A stretch of DNA of 64,000 nt from Hypericibacter sp963696655 (GTDB taxonomy: Bacteria > Pseudomonadota > Alphaproteobacteria > Dongiales > Dongiaceae): assembly GCA_963696655.1 (NCBI GenBank), contig CAVOLB010000098.1, positions 1 to 64,000 of the forward strand, given 5' to 3'. The notes beneath the pieces were generated by a model that saw only the letters and a list, made by a program, of their open reading frames with translations, was not told where the DNA came from and did not search any database. Each line of letters begins with the position of its first letter. Position 1 is the first letter of the stretch. Of this stretch, positions 1 to 7,999 are shown one piece after another. Position numbers and translations under genes: made by a program.

Positions 1-152
1 GCCATCCCCCTCCGCAAGACGCGGGTATTACGAGAAATCCTTCCGACCCTTGCGGCCGGCGGCCCGGCTGGTCATTCTGCGCCGCGGCAGGCCGGGGCAA
101 AGCGCCGGTCGGCCACGGAAATCAGCCATTTTTCGAGGAAGAGGCGAGGGCC

Positions 153-914
153 ATGGAGATCAAGGGACAGGCAGCGATCGTCACCGGCGGCGGCTCCGGC
201 ATGGGGGCCGACGTGGCCCGCCACCTGGCGAAGGCGGGGGCCAAGGTGACGCTGGTCGATGTCAATCGCGAGGCGGCCGAGGCGGTCGCCAGGGAGATCG
301 GCGGCTTCGCCGCGATCGCCGACGTGTCCGACGCGGCCGCGGGCGAGGCGGCGGTCAAGGCCGCGCGCGAGCGCCATGGGCCGGCACGCATCCTGATCAA
401 TGTCGCGGGCATCCTCATTCCCGGCCGCATCGTCGGCAAGGACGGCCCGCTGGCGCTGGAGAAGTTCAGCAAGGTCATCACCATCAACCTGATCGGCACC
501 TTCAACATGATGCGGCTGGCGGCCGCCGACATGTCGGGCACCGAGGCGCTGGCCGATGGCGAGCGCGGCGTCATCATCTCGACCAGCTCGGTCGCGGCCT
601 ATGAGGGCCAGATCGGCCAGGCGGCCTATGCCGCCTCCAAGGCCGGCATCGTCGGATTGACGCTGCCTGCCGCGCGCGATCTCGCCGGCCGCGGCATCCG
701 CGTCAACACCATCGCACCAGGCCTGGTGGCGACGCCGATGATGCTCACCCTGCCGCTGGAAATTCAGAAGAGCCTGACCGACACCATGCCCTTCCCGAGC
801 CGACTGGTGCGCGCGGACGAATATTCGCGGCTCTGCCTCCACATCATCGAGAACACCGCGATCAATGGCGAGGTGATCCGCCTCGACGGCGCGCTCAGGA
901 TGGCGCCGCGCTGA
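153..914 (+). CDS. SDR family oxidoreductase (3-hydroxyacyl-CoA dehydrogenase type 2-like)
   Basis: A 253-residue classical short-chain dehydrogenase. The NAD(P)-binding motif TGGGSGMG lies near residue 11, the NVAG motif follows the Rossmann half, and the catalytic Ser-Tyr-Lys set is visible as STSS then YAASK. The segment after the active site (VNTIAPGLVATPMM) and the closing GEVIRLDGALRM resemble the HSD17B10/3-hydroxyacyl-CoA dehydrogenase type 2 group, which oxidises short branched or straight 3-hydroxyacyl-CoA in the cytoplasm. The chosen ATG follows a GAGG-type ribosome site. No partner gene adjoins it. The SDR fold is certain; the substrate is inferred from overall resemblance only. 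Confidence 0.9.
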   Translation: MEIKGQAAIVTGGGSGMGADVARHLAKAGAKVTLVDVNREAAEAVAREIGGFAAIADVSDAAAGEAAVKAARERHGPARILINVAGILIPGRIVGKDGPLALEKFSKVITINLIGTFNMMRLAAADMSGTEALADGERGVIISTSSVAAYEGQIGQAAYAASKAGIVGLTLPAARDLAGRGIRVNTIAPGLVATPMMLTLPLEIQKSLTDTMPFPSRLVRADEYSRLCLHIIENTAINGEVIRLDGALRMAPR

Positions 915-998
915 TACAAACGATCGAGCCAGGGACGGATTGCTGCCGGATAATGCCGACACCAAGCCTTGGACAATGGCAAGGTTGCTCTATCTGGA

Positions 999-1661
999 TC
1001 ATTCTGACGTCGCTGCCTTCTCGAAAATGGCTCCGTAGTGAAAGGGCGGCAGCTCGACGATCCGGACAGTCCGGAATCCCTCGGGTTCGATGACGGCCAC
1101 GACCGCCTCGGGCGACATGCGCATGTCGGTTTTCGGTCCTCTGGGTCGATCTAACACGACCGTCTGCTCCCTTGGCAGCGGATGCCAGTTCACGATGCCG
1201 AACATCCCCTTCGGCCGAAGCACGACCCTGACGGCGCGTGCAAGGCCGCGCTGACCCGGCACGCCATGAAACGTGTTGGCCATCAGCACATAGTCGACGG
1301 GTTCGGGGAGAAGCTGCGCGACCTCTCGCGCATCGGCGCAAATCCACCGCCGGACCGATGCCCCTTGCCGCGCGACCTCGGCCCTGGCCAGCTCGATCAT
1401 CGCGGGGTCGAGATCGAGGGCATACACGCGCCCGCTGACGAGCTTGGCGAGAGGCGCGGTGAAATAGCCGTCACCGCAGCACAGGTCGAGGACGGTCATC
1501 TCGGGTTGGATGCCGAGGCATTGCAGAATCTCAATCGGATCCGGCCACAGCGTCGCCCACCAGTCCCGGTTGGGCATGGAGGTCGCCGGAAACGCTTCGC
1601 CCATGCCCGGGTCGTGACCCGTAGCTTGGTCGGATTGTGGCGCATAGGGATGGCCGACCAT
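999..1661 (-). CDS. Class I SAM-dependent methyltransferase
   Basis: About 220 residues with a Rossmann-like methyltransferase core. The glycine-rich SAM motif appears as VLDLCCGDGYFT, followed by the acidic strand-2 motif (ALDLD) and a later NWHPLP segment, as in Methyltransf_11/25-type enzymes. I chose the ATG at 1661, preceded by an AGGA ribosome site. An in-frame TTG at 1703 would run into the divergent promoter. The gene is transcribed away from an ArsR-rhodanese regulator across a short AT-rich region with a perfect inverted repeat, so shared control is likely. The substrate is unknown; a small molecule or metalloid is possible given the neighbour, but this is not shown. Confidence 0.85.
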   Translation of the reverse strand: MVGHPYAPQSDQATGHDPGMGEAFPATSMPNRDWWATLWPDPIEILQCLGIQPEMTVLDLCCGDGYFTAPLAKLVSGRVYALDLDPAMIELARAEVARQGASVRRWICADAREVAQLLPEPVDYVLMANTFHGVPGQRGLARAVRVVLRPKGMFGIVNWHPLPREQTVVLDRPRGPKTDMRMSPEAVVAVIEPEGFRTVRIVELPPFHYGAIFEKAATSE

Positions 1662-1690
1662 CGGCGGATTCCTTCGATACAGCGCGCGGC

Positions 1691-1732
1691 TTGACAGAAT
1701 CAATCAATTATTCAATATATTAATTGAATAAT
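1691..1732. promoter_or_regulatory. Divergent promoter with ArsR-type operator
   Basis: TTGACA (1691-1696) is followed after 17-18 bases by an AATATAT-like -10, giving a good promoter toward the regulator. A perfect 10-bp inverted repeat (ATTATTCAAT at 1707-1716, ATTGAATAAT at 1723-1732, 6-bp spacer) covers the -10 region. An AT-rich dyad over the core promoter is what ArsR/SmtB repressors bind. It probably gives autoregulation and may also control the divergent methyltransferase. Confidence 0.75.
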
Positions 1733-1753
1733 ATGCGAAAGCCAGCCCCTCCC

Positions 1754-2413
1754 ATGACCAATCCGAAAATTCAGATTTTCGAACAGTTTGCAGAGTTGGC
1801 GCGCGTGCTCGGCCATGCGCACCGGCTGGAGTTGCTGGAGCATGCCTCTCAAGGCGAGCGGTCGGTGGAGCGGCTGGCGCAGCTCACCAGTTTGTCGATT
1901 GCCAATGCCTCGCAGCATTTGCAGCACCTGCGGCGGGCCGGATTTATCCAATCCCGCCGTGACGGCAAGCACGTCCTCTATCGGCTTGGCGATGGCCCGA
2001 TCTTGGAACTGCTGGCCGCTTTGCGATCTTACGCCGAGCGAAATCGTGCCGAGGTCCGCGCCATCGTCTCGGATTATTTCGACCGGCTCGACGCGCTGGA
2101 ACCTGTCTCTCGCGATGACCTGGTCCATCGACTTCAGGCCGGCAGCGTGATCTTGCTGGATGTGCGGCCGAAAGATGAGTTCCTGCTCGGCCATTTGCCG
2201 GGCGCGCTCAACCTGCCCCTCGGTGAGCTGGAGCGGCGGCTCTCCGAATTGCCTAAGGATCAGGAGATCGTTGCTTATTGCCGCGGACCTTTTTGCGTCC
2301 TGTCGTTCGAAGCAGTCGCCGCATTGCGGGCAAAGGGCTACAAGGCCCGACGCCTCGAGGATGGCTTTCCCGAATGGAAAGCAGCTGGGTTTGAGGTCGA
2401 GGCAGCGATCTGA
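1754..2413 (+). CDS. ArsR-family regulator fused to a rhodanese domain
   Basis: A 219-residue fusion. Residues about 8-100 are an ArsR/SmtB winged helix (LGHAHRLELLEH, then recognition helix SIANASQHLQHLRRAG, then wing KHVLYRL). Residues about 120-215 are a rhodanese domain with LLDVRPKDEF and the active-site loop CRGPFC (Cys176, Cys181). Such fusions are a known family, thought to sense sulfur or redox state or oxyanions through the rhodanese cysteines. The ATG at 1754 leaves a leader of about 27 nt. ATG 1733 and TTG 1724 lie at or inside the operator and are less likely. The stop overlaps the start of the downstream nucleoside phosphorylase, so the two are translationally coupled. The true inducer is unknown. 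Confidence 0.9.
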   Translation: MTNPKIQIFEQFAELARVLGHAHRLELLEHASQGERSVERLAQLTSLSIANASQHLQHLRRAGFIQSRRDGKHVLYRLGDGPILELLAALRSYAERNRAEVRAIVSDYFDRLDALEPVSRDDLVHRLQAGSVILLDVRPKDEFLLGHLPGALNLPLGELERRLSELPKDQEIVAYCRGPFCVLSFEAVAALRAKGYKARRLEDGFPEWKAAGFEVEAAI

Positions 2414-3294
2414 TGAATGATCATCGGACGGGGCGCATCGAAGGGGCGTCAGGCGATGGCTCCTCGCATGACGCCGCTTGGCCAATCACGTCCGGCAAGG
2501 ACCACGGAGCACCGTCGGTGTTCCGGCCGGAAGCCCTGCTGCGCGAGGCACGCCGGCAGAAGGAGCTGCCTCTGCTTGCGGTGCCGGACGTGTGCATACT
2601 CGATCCGGACGGTGACATCGTGCGCCGGCTCAAGCGTACCGGCGCGTGTCGTCTCCATAAGGGCTGGGCCTGTTATCATACGGACCTTCTCACCTTCGAC
2701 CTCGATGGCTTCGGAGAGGTCGGCATCATTGGCTGCGCGGTAGGCGCATCCTTCGCGGTGCTCGTCGCCGAACAGCTCTTTGCCTCAGGCAGCAGGCTGC
2801 TCGTCAGCGTCACGTCGGCCGGCCAGATCGCCAATCATGGGCCGACGCCGTATTTCGTTCTGATCGATCGCGCCCTACGTGACGAGGGGACGAGCTACCA
2901 CTATCTTCCGCCGTCCAGATTCGCCGAGGCCCCGGAGCCCGCGCTCTTGGCCCAAATGGAAGATGCCCTTTCGCAACTTGGAGGCATCATCGTCCATCGT
3001 GGCGCGAGCTGGACCACCGACGCACCTTATCGCGAGACCGAGTCGGCAATCGACGCGGCTCAAGCTCAAGGCGTGCTCGCCGTGGAGATGGAAGCCGCGG
3101 CTCTCTACGCCTTCGCTGCTGCCATGCATTGCTCCGTCGTGTGCTTCGCACACGTCACCAACGCCATGGCCCAGACCGAGGGCGACTTCGAGAAGGGTGA
3201 GGCTGATGGGACTACGGCGACGCTTGCCGTGATCGCCGTCGCGGCGCGGGCTTGGTCGTCCGACGGGTCGAGGGGGCGATCGACAGCGCTTTAG
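2413..3294 (+). CDS. Nucleoside phosphorylase family protein (PNP/UDP phosphorylase fold)
   Basis: A 293-residue protein. The family hallmark VEMEAAALYAFA lies near residue 225, in the usual position for the Met-Glu that contacts the ribose. The middle section has an alternating Gly/Ala core (GIIGCAVGASFA, SVTSAGQIAN) typical of purine-nucleoside or uridine phosphorylases. The first 35 residues or so are a polar, low-complexity extension. Start and stop overlap with the upstream ArsR-rhodanese gene, indicating one operon. Phosphorolysis of nucleosides or a related ribosyl compound is the expected chemistry. Why it is coupled to a sulfur- or metalloid-type regulator is unclear. Confidence 0.85.
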   Translation: MNDHRTGRIEGASGDGSSHDAAWPITSGKDHGAPSVFRPEALLREARRQKELPLLAVPDVCILDPDGDIVRRLKRTGACRLHKGWACYHTDLLTFDLDGFGEVGIIGCAVGASFAVLVAEQLFASGSRLLVSVTSAGQIANHGPTPYFVLIDRALRDEGTSYHYLPPSRFAEAPEPALLAQMEDALSQLGGIIVHRGASWTTDAPYRETESAIDAAQAQGVLAVEMEAAALYAFAAAMHCSVVCFAHVTNAMAQTEGDFEKGEADGTTATLAVIAVAARAWSSDGSRGRSTAL

Positions 3295-3340
3295 GCTCGG
3301 GACTCATGATTGAGATAGAAGCAGACGATAGCAGTCAGCA

Positions 3341-3781
3341 TCACGCGATTGATGGCGGCTTTATAGCTGCAAAATGCGGAGTTGAGGTCGCCAGGGCGTC
3401 CAGGATGCGGCAATCCGCGACTTTCCCTCGATGGCACTGCTTGATCAGACTCTTGAGCTCTTTCCGGAGTTGATCGAGGTCGACGATTTTCTGTTCGACG
3501 TCATCCAGATGACGTTGGGCAATCGCATCGATCTCGCCACAGGGTCGGCTCCGGTCGTCCGACAGGCGAATGAGATCGCGCACCTCATCGAGTGAAAACC
3601 CGAGATCCCGGGCGCGACGGATGAATCCCAATCGAGAGAGATGATCCAGCCCGAAGCTGCGGTAGTTGCCAGCAGTCCGTGTCGGCTTCGGCAATAATCC
3701 GACGGCTTCGTAATAGCGGATGGTCTCGACCTTGGCCCCGGTCGCCCTTGCCAAGTCGCCGATTGAAAGACGCGCTGCCAT
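3341..3781 (-). CDS. MerR family regulator (ZntR/CadR/PbrR-like heavy-metal sensor)
   Basis: A 146-residue MerR protein. An N-terminal winged helix (SIGDLARATGAKVETIRYYE) is followed by the coiled dimerisation helix and a C-terminal metal loop. Cysteines sit at 81, 116 and 124, with His117. This pattern is close to ZntR and CadR, which use a Cys near 79 from the partner subunit plus Cys near 114 and 124, so a +2 ion such as Zn, Cd or Pb is more likely than Cu(I). It is divergent from a cation efflux gene over a MerR-type promoter, the classic target arrangement. Confidence 0.93.
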   Translation of the reverse strand: MAARLSIGDLARATGAKVETIRYYEAVGLLPKPTRTAGNYRSFGLDHLSRLGFIRRARDLGFSLDEVRDLIRLSDDRSRPCGEIDAIAQRHLDDVEQKIVDLDQLRKELKSLIKQCHRGKVADCRILDALATSTPHFAAIKPPSIA

Positions 3782-3784
3782 CGC

Positions 3785-3817
3785 TTGACCCTCTAATGAC
3801 TACAGGGTCCATATAAG
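3785..3817 (+). promoter_or_regulatory. MerR-type promoter/operator for the cation efflux gene
   Basis: TTGACC at 3785-3790 and an ATATAAG -10 (about 3811-3817) are separated by 19-21 bp, longer than the usual 17, as in MerR-activated promoters. The dyad GACCCT (3787-3792) / AGGGTC (3804-3809) lies inside the spacer, and its half CTACAGGGT matches the conserved half-site of Zn/Cd/Pb-type MerR operators. Confidence 0.85.
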
Positions 3818-3850
3818 ACGCAGCGAGACCTCATTCAACGAGAAGCCACC

Positions 3851-4540
3851 ATGGCGGGCTGCTGTTCAGACGAGAACTGCGCTGGCGACAACAAGGGCGG
3901 GAATAGTCCCGCCTGGCGCCGGGCGCTCTGGATTGCCCTGGCCGTCAATGCGGCCATGTTCGCCGGCGAGATCATCGCGGGTGTCGCGGCCGGCTCTGCG
4001 TCTCTGCAGGCGGATGCGCTGGACTTCCTGGGAGATTCCGCCAATTACGCCATCAGCCTTGGCGTGGCCGGCCTGGGCCTCGCATGGCGGGCCCGGGCGG
4101 CTTTGCTGAAGGGCTGGGGTTTGTTGGCTCTCGGCACATGGGTATTGGGCTCGACGGTCTGGCATGTTTATGCCGGAACATTGCCCCGGGCGAATGTCAT
4201 GGGGGCCGTTGGCATCCTTGCCCTCATCGCGAATACCGCTGTGGCGCTGATTCTCTATCGCTTCCGCACCGGCGATTCGAACATGCGGTCGGTGTGGATC
4301 TGCTCGCGCAATGACGCGATCGGCAACATTGCCGTCGTGGCCGCCGCGGCCGGTGTCTTTGGCACCGGCACGGGCTACCCCGATCTGATCGTCGCCGTGG
4401 TCATGGCCGGACTTGGCATTGCCGGCGGTTGGCAAATCATCCGCCAGGCGCGTGGCGAATTGCGAGCCCCTGCTCCGCCATCTTCGAGAGGCACCGCACT
4501 CCGGCCAGGTCGGAAGTCTCCCCTGACCGCAGGCCGATAG
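3851..4540 (+). CDS. Cation diffusion facilitator-type metal efflux transporter
   Basis: A 229-residue membrane protein. A Cys-rich N-terminus (Cys4, Cys5, Cys10) precedes five to six hydrophobic segments. The CDF metal-site motif of TM2 appears as ADALDFLGD and its TM5 partner as SRNDAIGN, so the usual HxxxD pairs are replaced by D/N-based pairs. It lacks the long C-terminal cytoplasmic ferredoxin-like domain of classical CDFs and ends in a short basic tail, like the CDF variants found beside MerR genes. Inferred role: proton-coupled export of a divalent metal sensed by the divergent MerR protein. The ion is not determined by the sequence. Confidence 0.88.
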   Translation: MAGCCSDENCAGDNKGGNSPAWRRALWIALAVNAAMFAGEIIAGVAAGSASLQADALDFLGDSANYAISLGVAGLGLAWRARAALLKGWGLLALGTWVLGSTVWHVYAGTLPRANVMGAVGILALIANTAVALILYRFRTGDSNMRSVWICSRNDAIGNIAVVAAAAGVFGTGTGYPDLIVAVVMAGLGIAGGWQIIRQARGELRAPAPPSSRGTALRPGRKSPLTAGR

Positions 4541-4552
4541 CGATCGCGGGCT

Positions 4553-4843
4553 CTATCCCGCGATCTTTCCGATCGCGCGGGCGAGCTTCACGTCGCGCTC
4601 CGAGAGGCCGTCGCAGTCATGGGTCGAGAGCGTGATCTCGACCCGGTTATAGACATTGGACCATTCGGGATGATGGTCCATCTTCTCGGCCATCAGCGCG
4701 ACCCGGCTCATGAACCCCCAGGCTTCGTTGAAGTCCTTGAATTTGAAAGATTTGTGGAGGGCGTCGCGGCCGGCAACGGCCTGCCATCCCGTCAGTTCCT
4801 TGAGGGCCGCCGCGCGGGCGGCCGCATCGAGCTTGGCGATCAT
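4553..4843 (-). CDS. phhB: 4a-hydroxytetrahydrobiopterin dehydratase (pterin-4a-carbinolamine dehydratase)
   Basis: A 96-residue single-domain PCD/DCoH protein of normal length. The signature is visible: the FKFKDFNEAWGFM strand-helix, then the histidine pair MDHHPEW with a downstream THDCDGLSERD segment. These histidines form the active site that dehydrates 4a-hydroxytetrahydrobiopterin, recycling cofactor for aromatic amino acid hydroxylases. No phenylalanine hydroxylase gene is adjacent. In such organisms the enzyme may serve molybdopterin metabolism or a distant hydroxylase. Confidence 0.95.
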   Translation of the reverse strand: MIAKLDAAARAAALKELTGWQAVAGRDALHKSFKFKDFNEAWGFMSRVALMAEKMDHHPEWSNVYNRVEITLSTHDCDGLSERDVKLARAIGKIAG

Positions 4844-4986
4844 GGACTCTCTCCTTTGCTGGCCCGGCTGGACTCTCGCAAACGCGCTATCCTACATCTT
4901 CAGAGAAGCGTTGCCTCACCCTTGCCCCAGGGGCGAACGACTCTGACGCGTGAGAATGACGGGGCCAGCCCCTTGAGCGAGAGACC

Positions 4987-5430
4987 ATGGCCGACCTGAT
5001 CAAGACCGCCCGCCGCTTCGGCGCCGCCCCGGACCTGGCCGAGATCGAGGAGATCGCGGCCGCTGCCTTCGGGACGATTCCCGAGGAGCTGGCGCAGCAT
5101 GTCCAGGAAGTGATCATCCGCGTCGAGGATTTTCCCGATGCCGAGACCGAGGAGGAGATGGAGCTCGAGACTCCGTTCGACCTCCTGGGTCTCTATCGCG
5201 GGCAGCCGCTGGGCGCCAAGAGCGTCAGCGATGTCGTCACCGACATCGACATGATCTTCCTCTATCGCCGGCCGCTGCTCGATTTCTGGTGCGACAGCGA
5301 CGAGGAGCTCGAGCATATCGTGCGCCATGTGCTGATCCATGAGATCGGCCATCACTTCGGCTATAGCGACGAAGACATGGAGCGGCTCGAGGAAGAATCC
5401 GACAGCCGCGCCGCCGGCGCGCAGGCGTAG
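4987..5430 (+). CDS. Metallopeptidase family protein (MMP_TTHA0227-like zincin)
   Basis: A 147-residue acidic protein with the zincin motif HEIGHHFG (His118, Glu119, His122), followed by a downstream acidic residue that could be the third ligand. Length and order (an N-terminal helix with EEIAAAAFGTIPEE, a central beta region with LLGLYRGQPL, then HExxH near the C-terminus) match the small metallopeptidase family typified by TTHA0227. It has no signal peptide, so it should be cytoplasmic. Substrates of this family are unknown. The ATG follows a GAGAG ribosome site. Confidence 0.9.
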   Translation: MADLIKTARRFGAAPDLAEIEEIAAAAFGTIPEELAQHVQEVIIRVEDFPDAETEEEMELETPFDLLGLYRGQPLGAKSVSDVVTDIDMIFLYRRPLLDFWCDSDEELEHIVRHVLIHEIGHHFGYSDEDMERLEEESDSRAAGAQA

Positions 5431-5437
5431 GCCCCCG

Positions 5438-5565
5438 TTGTCATCGCCGGGCCCCCGGGTCCGACCAAAGGTCGGCCCGAGGACAAGCTCGACATCACGG
5501 CGAACCAGGGCCAACGACACCGCAGCGTCAAGGCTGGATTGCCGGGTCAAGCCCGGCAATGACAA
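5438..5565. repeat. 128-bp element with 15-bp imperfect terminal inverted repeats
   Basis: The left end TTGTCATCGCCGGGC and the right end GCCCGGCAATGACAA are inverted copies with one mismatch. Inside, GGGTCCGACC/GGTCGGCCC and ATTGCCGGG/CCCGGCAAT form further hairpins. There is no coding capacity. The inner palindrome is of a kind widely dispersed in alphaproteobacterial intergenic DNA, so this is a REP/MITE-like element lying between two convergent genes. It may also act as a bidirectional terminator. Confidence 0.7.
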
Positions 5566-5588
5566 AAACAAAACAACATGAAAGCCGT

Positions 5589-6179
5589 CTAGTTTCCCAA
5601 CGCCTTGCGCACCCGTTTGCGCAAAACCGGCAGCAACTCTTCCTCGAACCAGGGATTGCGCTTGATCCAGCCGGTATTGCGCCAGGACGGATGGGGCAGC
5701 GGCAGGAATTGCGGCAGGTAGTCGGCGAAGCGGTGCACCGTCTCGGTCATGGTGCCCCCGCGCCGCCGGCCCAGATAGAACGCCTGCGAATAGCTGCCGA
5801 CCAGCAGCGTCAGCTCGACGCCTTTGAGGAACGGCATGATCTGCGGATGCCAGAGCGGCGCGCATTCGGGCCGCGGCGGCCGGTCGCCGCCGGCCCCGTC
5901 GGTGCCTGGAAAGCAGAATCCCATCGGCACGATCGCGATCTGCGTCACGTCATAGAAGCGCTCGCGGTCGATCTCGAGCCATTGGCGCAGGCGATCGCCC
6001 GAAGGATCGTTCCAGGGAATGCCGGTCTCATGCACGCGCCGGCCGGGCGCCTGGCCGACGATGAGAAGCCTGGCACTCGACGAGGCGCGCAAGACCGGGC
6101 GGCAGCCATGCGGGAGAGCCGCGGCGCAGACCTGGCAGCCCCGCGCCTGCTTCAGCAGGGTATCGAGCCGGGTCGCCAT
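5589..6179 (-). CDS. Uracil-DNA glycosylase family protein
   Basis: A 196-residue protein of the uracil-DNA glycosylase superfamily. Motif A appears as IVGQAPGRRVHETGIPW and motif B as LPHPSWRNTGW, as in the group of family 4/5-related proteins found in alphaproteobacteria. Two N-terminal cysteines (CQVC) could be iron-sulfur ligands, but the full four-Cys set of family 4 enzymes is not evident. The start ATG overlaps the TGA of the upstream cobB gene, so the two are coupled. Predicted role: excision of uracil or another damaged base, or a DUF-type relative lacking proven activity. Confidence 0.88.
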   Translation of the reverse strand: MATRLDTLLKQARGCQVCAAALPHGCRPVLRASSSARLLIVGQAPGRRVHETGIPWNDPSGDRLRQWLEIDRERFYDVTQIAIVPMGFCFPGTDGAGGDRPPRPECAPLWHPQIMPFLKGVELTLLVGSYSQAFYLGRRRGGTMTETVHRFADYLPQFLPLPHPSWRNTGWIKRNPWFEEELLPVLRKRVRKALGN

Positions 6180-6913
6180 CAGGAACGCAGACGGGCCGCC
6201 GCGTCGATGAGCGCCTCGGCATAATGCGGCACCACCTCGCTCGCCGGACCATGCCGCGCCTCGGCGAACAGGGCCGCGCCCTGGCTGGGCTCGAGATTGA
6301 GCTCGACCGTGTGGGCGCCCGCGGCTCGCGCCAGCTCGACGAAGGCGGAGGCCGGATAGACATTGCCGGAGGTGCCGATCGAGAGAAAGAGATCGGCCCG
6401 GCCCAGCGCCTCGAAGATCCGATCCATCTCGAACGGCATCTCGCCGAACCAGACCACATGCGGCCGCAAGCCCCCGCGCTCGCCGCAGGCCGGGCATAAC
6501 GTCTCGACCGCGAGATCGTCATGCCAGGGCAGCACCGCCTCGCACGCCATGCAGCGCGCCTTGAGCATCTCGCCATGCATATGGACGATCGCTTCGCTGC
6601 CGGCGCGTTCATGGAGATCGTCGATGTTCTGGGTCACCAGCAGGAACTCGCCGACCCCGGCGGCGGTCCAGGCCCGTTCGAGCCGCGCCAGCGCATGATG
6701 GGCCGCGTTCGGCACCACGCTGTCGGACAACAGCCGGCGGCGGCGCTGATTATAGAAGCCATGCACCAGCACGGGATCGCGCGCGAAGCCCTCGGGCGTC
6801 GCCACATCCTCGACGCGCACCTTCGCCCAGATTCCATCCGCGTCGCGGAAGGTCTCGAGACCGGACTCCTGCGAGATGCCGGCGCCGGTTAAGATGACGA
6901 GGTTGCGTGCCAT
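6179..6913 (-). CDS. cobB: NAD-dependent protein deacylase (sirtuin, CobB class)
   Basis: A 244-residue sirtuin. GAGIS with the following SGLETFRD binds NAD, QNIDDLH and HMHGE supply the nicotinamide-pocket and catalytic histidine motifs, and two Cys-x-x-Cys pairs (CMAC, CPAC) bind structural zinc. The overall pattern is that of bacterial CobB, which removes acetyl and succinyl groups from lysines using NAD, for example to activate acetyl-CoA synthetase. It overlaps the downstream uracil-DNA glycosylase gene by four bases. The link between the two functions is not obvious. Confidence 0.95.
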   Translation of the reverse strand: MARNLVILTGAGISQESGLETFRDADGIWAKVRVEDVATPEGFARDPVLVHGFYNQRRRRLLSDSVVPNAAHHALARLERAWTAAGVGEFLLVTQNIDDLHERAGSEAIVHMHGEMLKARCMACEAVLPWHDDLAVETLCPACGERGGLRPHVVWFGEMPFEMDRIFEALGRADLFLSIGTSGNVYPASAFVELARAAGAHTVELNLEPSQGAALFAEARHGPASEVVPHYAEALIDAAARLRS

Positions 6914-6992
6914 GATCGAGGTCCCATTCTAGTCGCTCGCGGCGTCCCGCCAAGCCCGGCGGCCGCCAGAGGCCAACGCCATTCGTAACGCG

Positions 6993-7478
6993 ATGAAACG
7001 GATTCTGTTCGTCTGCACCGGCAATATCTGCCGTTCGCCCACGGCCGAAGGGCTGTTCCGCCACCGCATCCGCGAGGCCGGCCTCGAAGGCCGGCTCCTC
7101 GGCGATTCCGCCGGGACCGAAGGCTATCATGCCGGCGACGCGCCCGATTCCCGTGCCATCGCCGAGGCCGCGCGCCATGGCGTCGAGATCGGCGACCTCC
7201 GCGCCCGCCAGCTCGAGCGCGCCGACTTCGAGCGGTTCGATCTGCTGCTGGGCATGGATCGCGGCCATCTGGTGTCGATGCGCCGCCTGGCGCCACCGCC
7301 CGCGCGGGACCGGATCGGCCTGCTGCTGGCCCACGCGCCCGATTGCGGACAGGCGGAAGTTCCCGATCCCTATTATGGCGGCGAGGCGCAATATCGGTTG
7401 AGCTATCGGCTGATCGATGCCGGCATCGCCGGGCTCATGCGCTATTTGGCCGAGACCGTCGCGCGCGACAACTCGTAG
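6993..7478 (+). CDS. Low-molecular-weight protein-tyrosine phosphatase
   Basis: A 161-residue cytoplasmic phosphatase. The P-loop VCTGNICRSP starts at residue 7 (nucleophile Cys8, Arg14), and the general acid lies in the DPYYGG motif. Both match the low-molecular-weight PTP family in spacing and total length. It dephosphorylates phosphotyrosine on proteins, often paired with a BY-kinase in exopolysaccharide control, but no kinase is present here. The last 37 bases overlap the convergent thpR gene. Confidence 0.95.
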   Translation: MKRILFVCTGNICRSPTAEGLFRHRIREAGLEGRLLGDSAGTEGYHAGDAPDSRAIAEAARHGVEIGDLRARQLERADFERFDLLLGMDRGHLVSMRRLAPPPARDRIGLLLAHAPDCGQAEVPDPYYGGEAQYRLSYRLIDAGIAGLMRYLAETVARDNS

Positions 7479-7999
7479 GAACATTCGGCGCGGTAATAGG
7501 GACCCTCGCCGCCGATGAAGCTCGAATAGATGGTGAAATGCGTCACCTCGAAGGGCCGGCTGCGATAGAGCCCATGCTGGGCCAGGAAGGCCTGCATCTT
7601 CGAGGGCGGCGGCGGCTGATTCGGCCGCGCCAGCGTGACATGCGGGCGGAAGCGCTGGCCGTCGGGCCGCGCACCCGCGCGGACCACGGCGGATTCGATC
7701 TTGTCGTGAAGATGCTGCAGGGCCGGCTGCGGACGCACCCCGGCCCAGACAGCGCGCACCTTGGAATCGTCGCCGAAATGGCCGACGCCGGCGAGCTCGA
7801 GCGTGAAGGCGGGGGCGCGGATGCCGCAGAGGGCAGCGTCGATGTCGTCGGCGGTCCCGCCGTCGACCTCGCCGATGAAACGCAACGTGATGTGCAAATT
7901 CTCCGGCGCCACCCAGCGCACGCCGGGCAATCCGCAGCAGAGATGCGACAATCCGAGGCGGACCTCGTCGGGCAACGAGAGGGCGACGAACAGACGCAA
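7442..7999 (-). CDS. thpR: RNA 2',3'-cyclic phosphodiesterase
   Basis: A 185-residue 2H phosphoesterase. The two H-x-T-L motifs are HITL (His36) and HVTL (His120), at the spacing expected for the ThpR/LigT family, and the N-terminus MRLFVAL is characteristic. The enzyme opens 2',3'-cyclic phosphate ends of RNA to 2'-phosphate. It is convergent with, and overlaps, the tyrosine phosphatase gene. The upstream region has two GCGACTCGG direct repeats, which look incidental. Confidence 0.94.
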   Translation of the reverse strand: MRLFVALSLPDEVRLGLSHLCCGLPGVRWVAPENLHITLRFIGEVDGGTADDIDAALCGIRAPAFTLELAGVGHFGDDSKVRAVWAGVRPQPALQHLHDKIESAVVRAGARPDGQRFRPHVTLARPNQPPPPSKMQAFLAQHGLYRSRPFEVTHFTIYSSFIGGEGPYYRAECSYELSRATVSAK

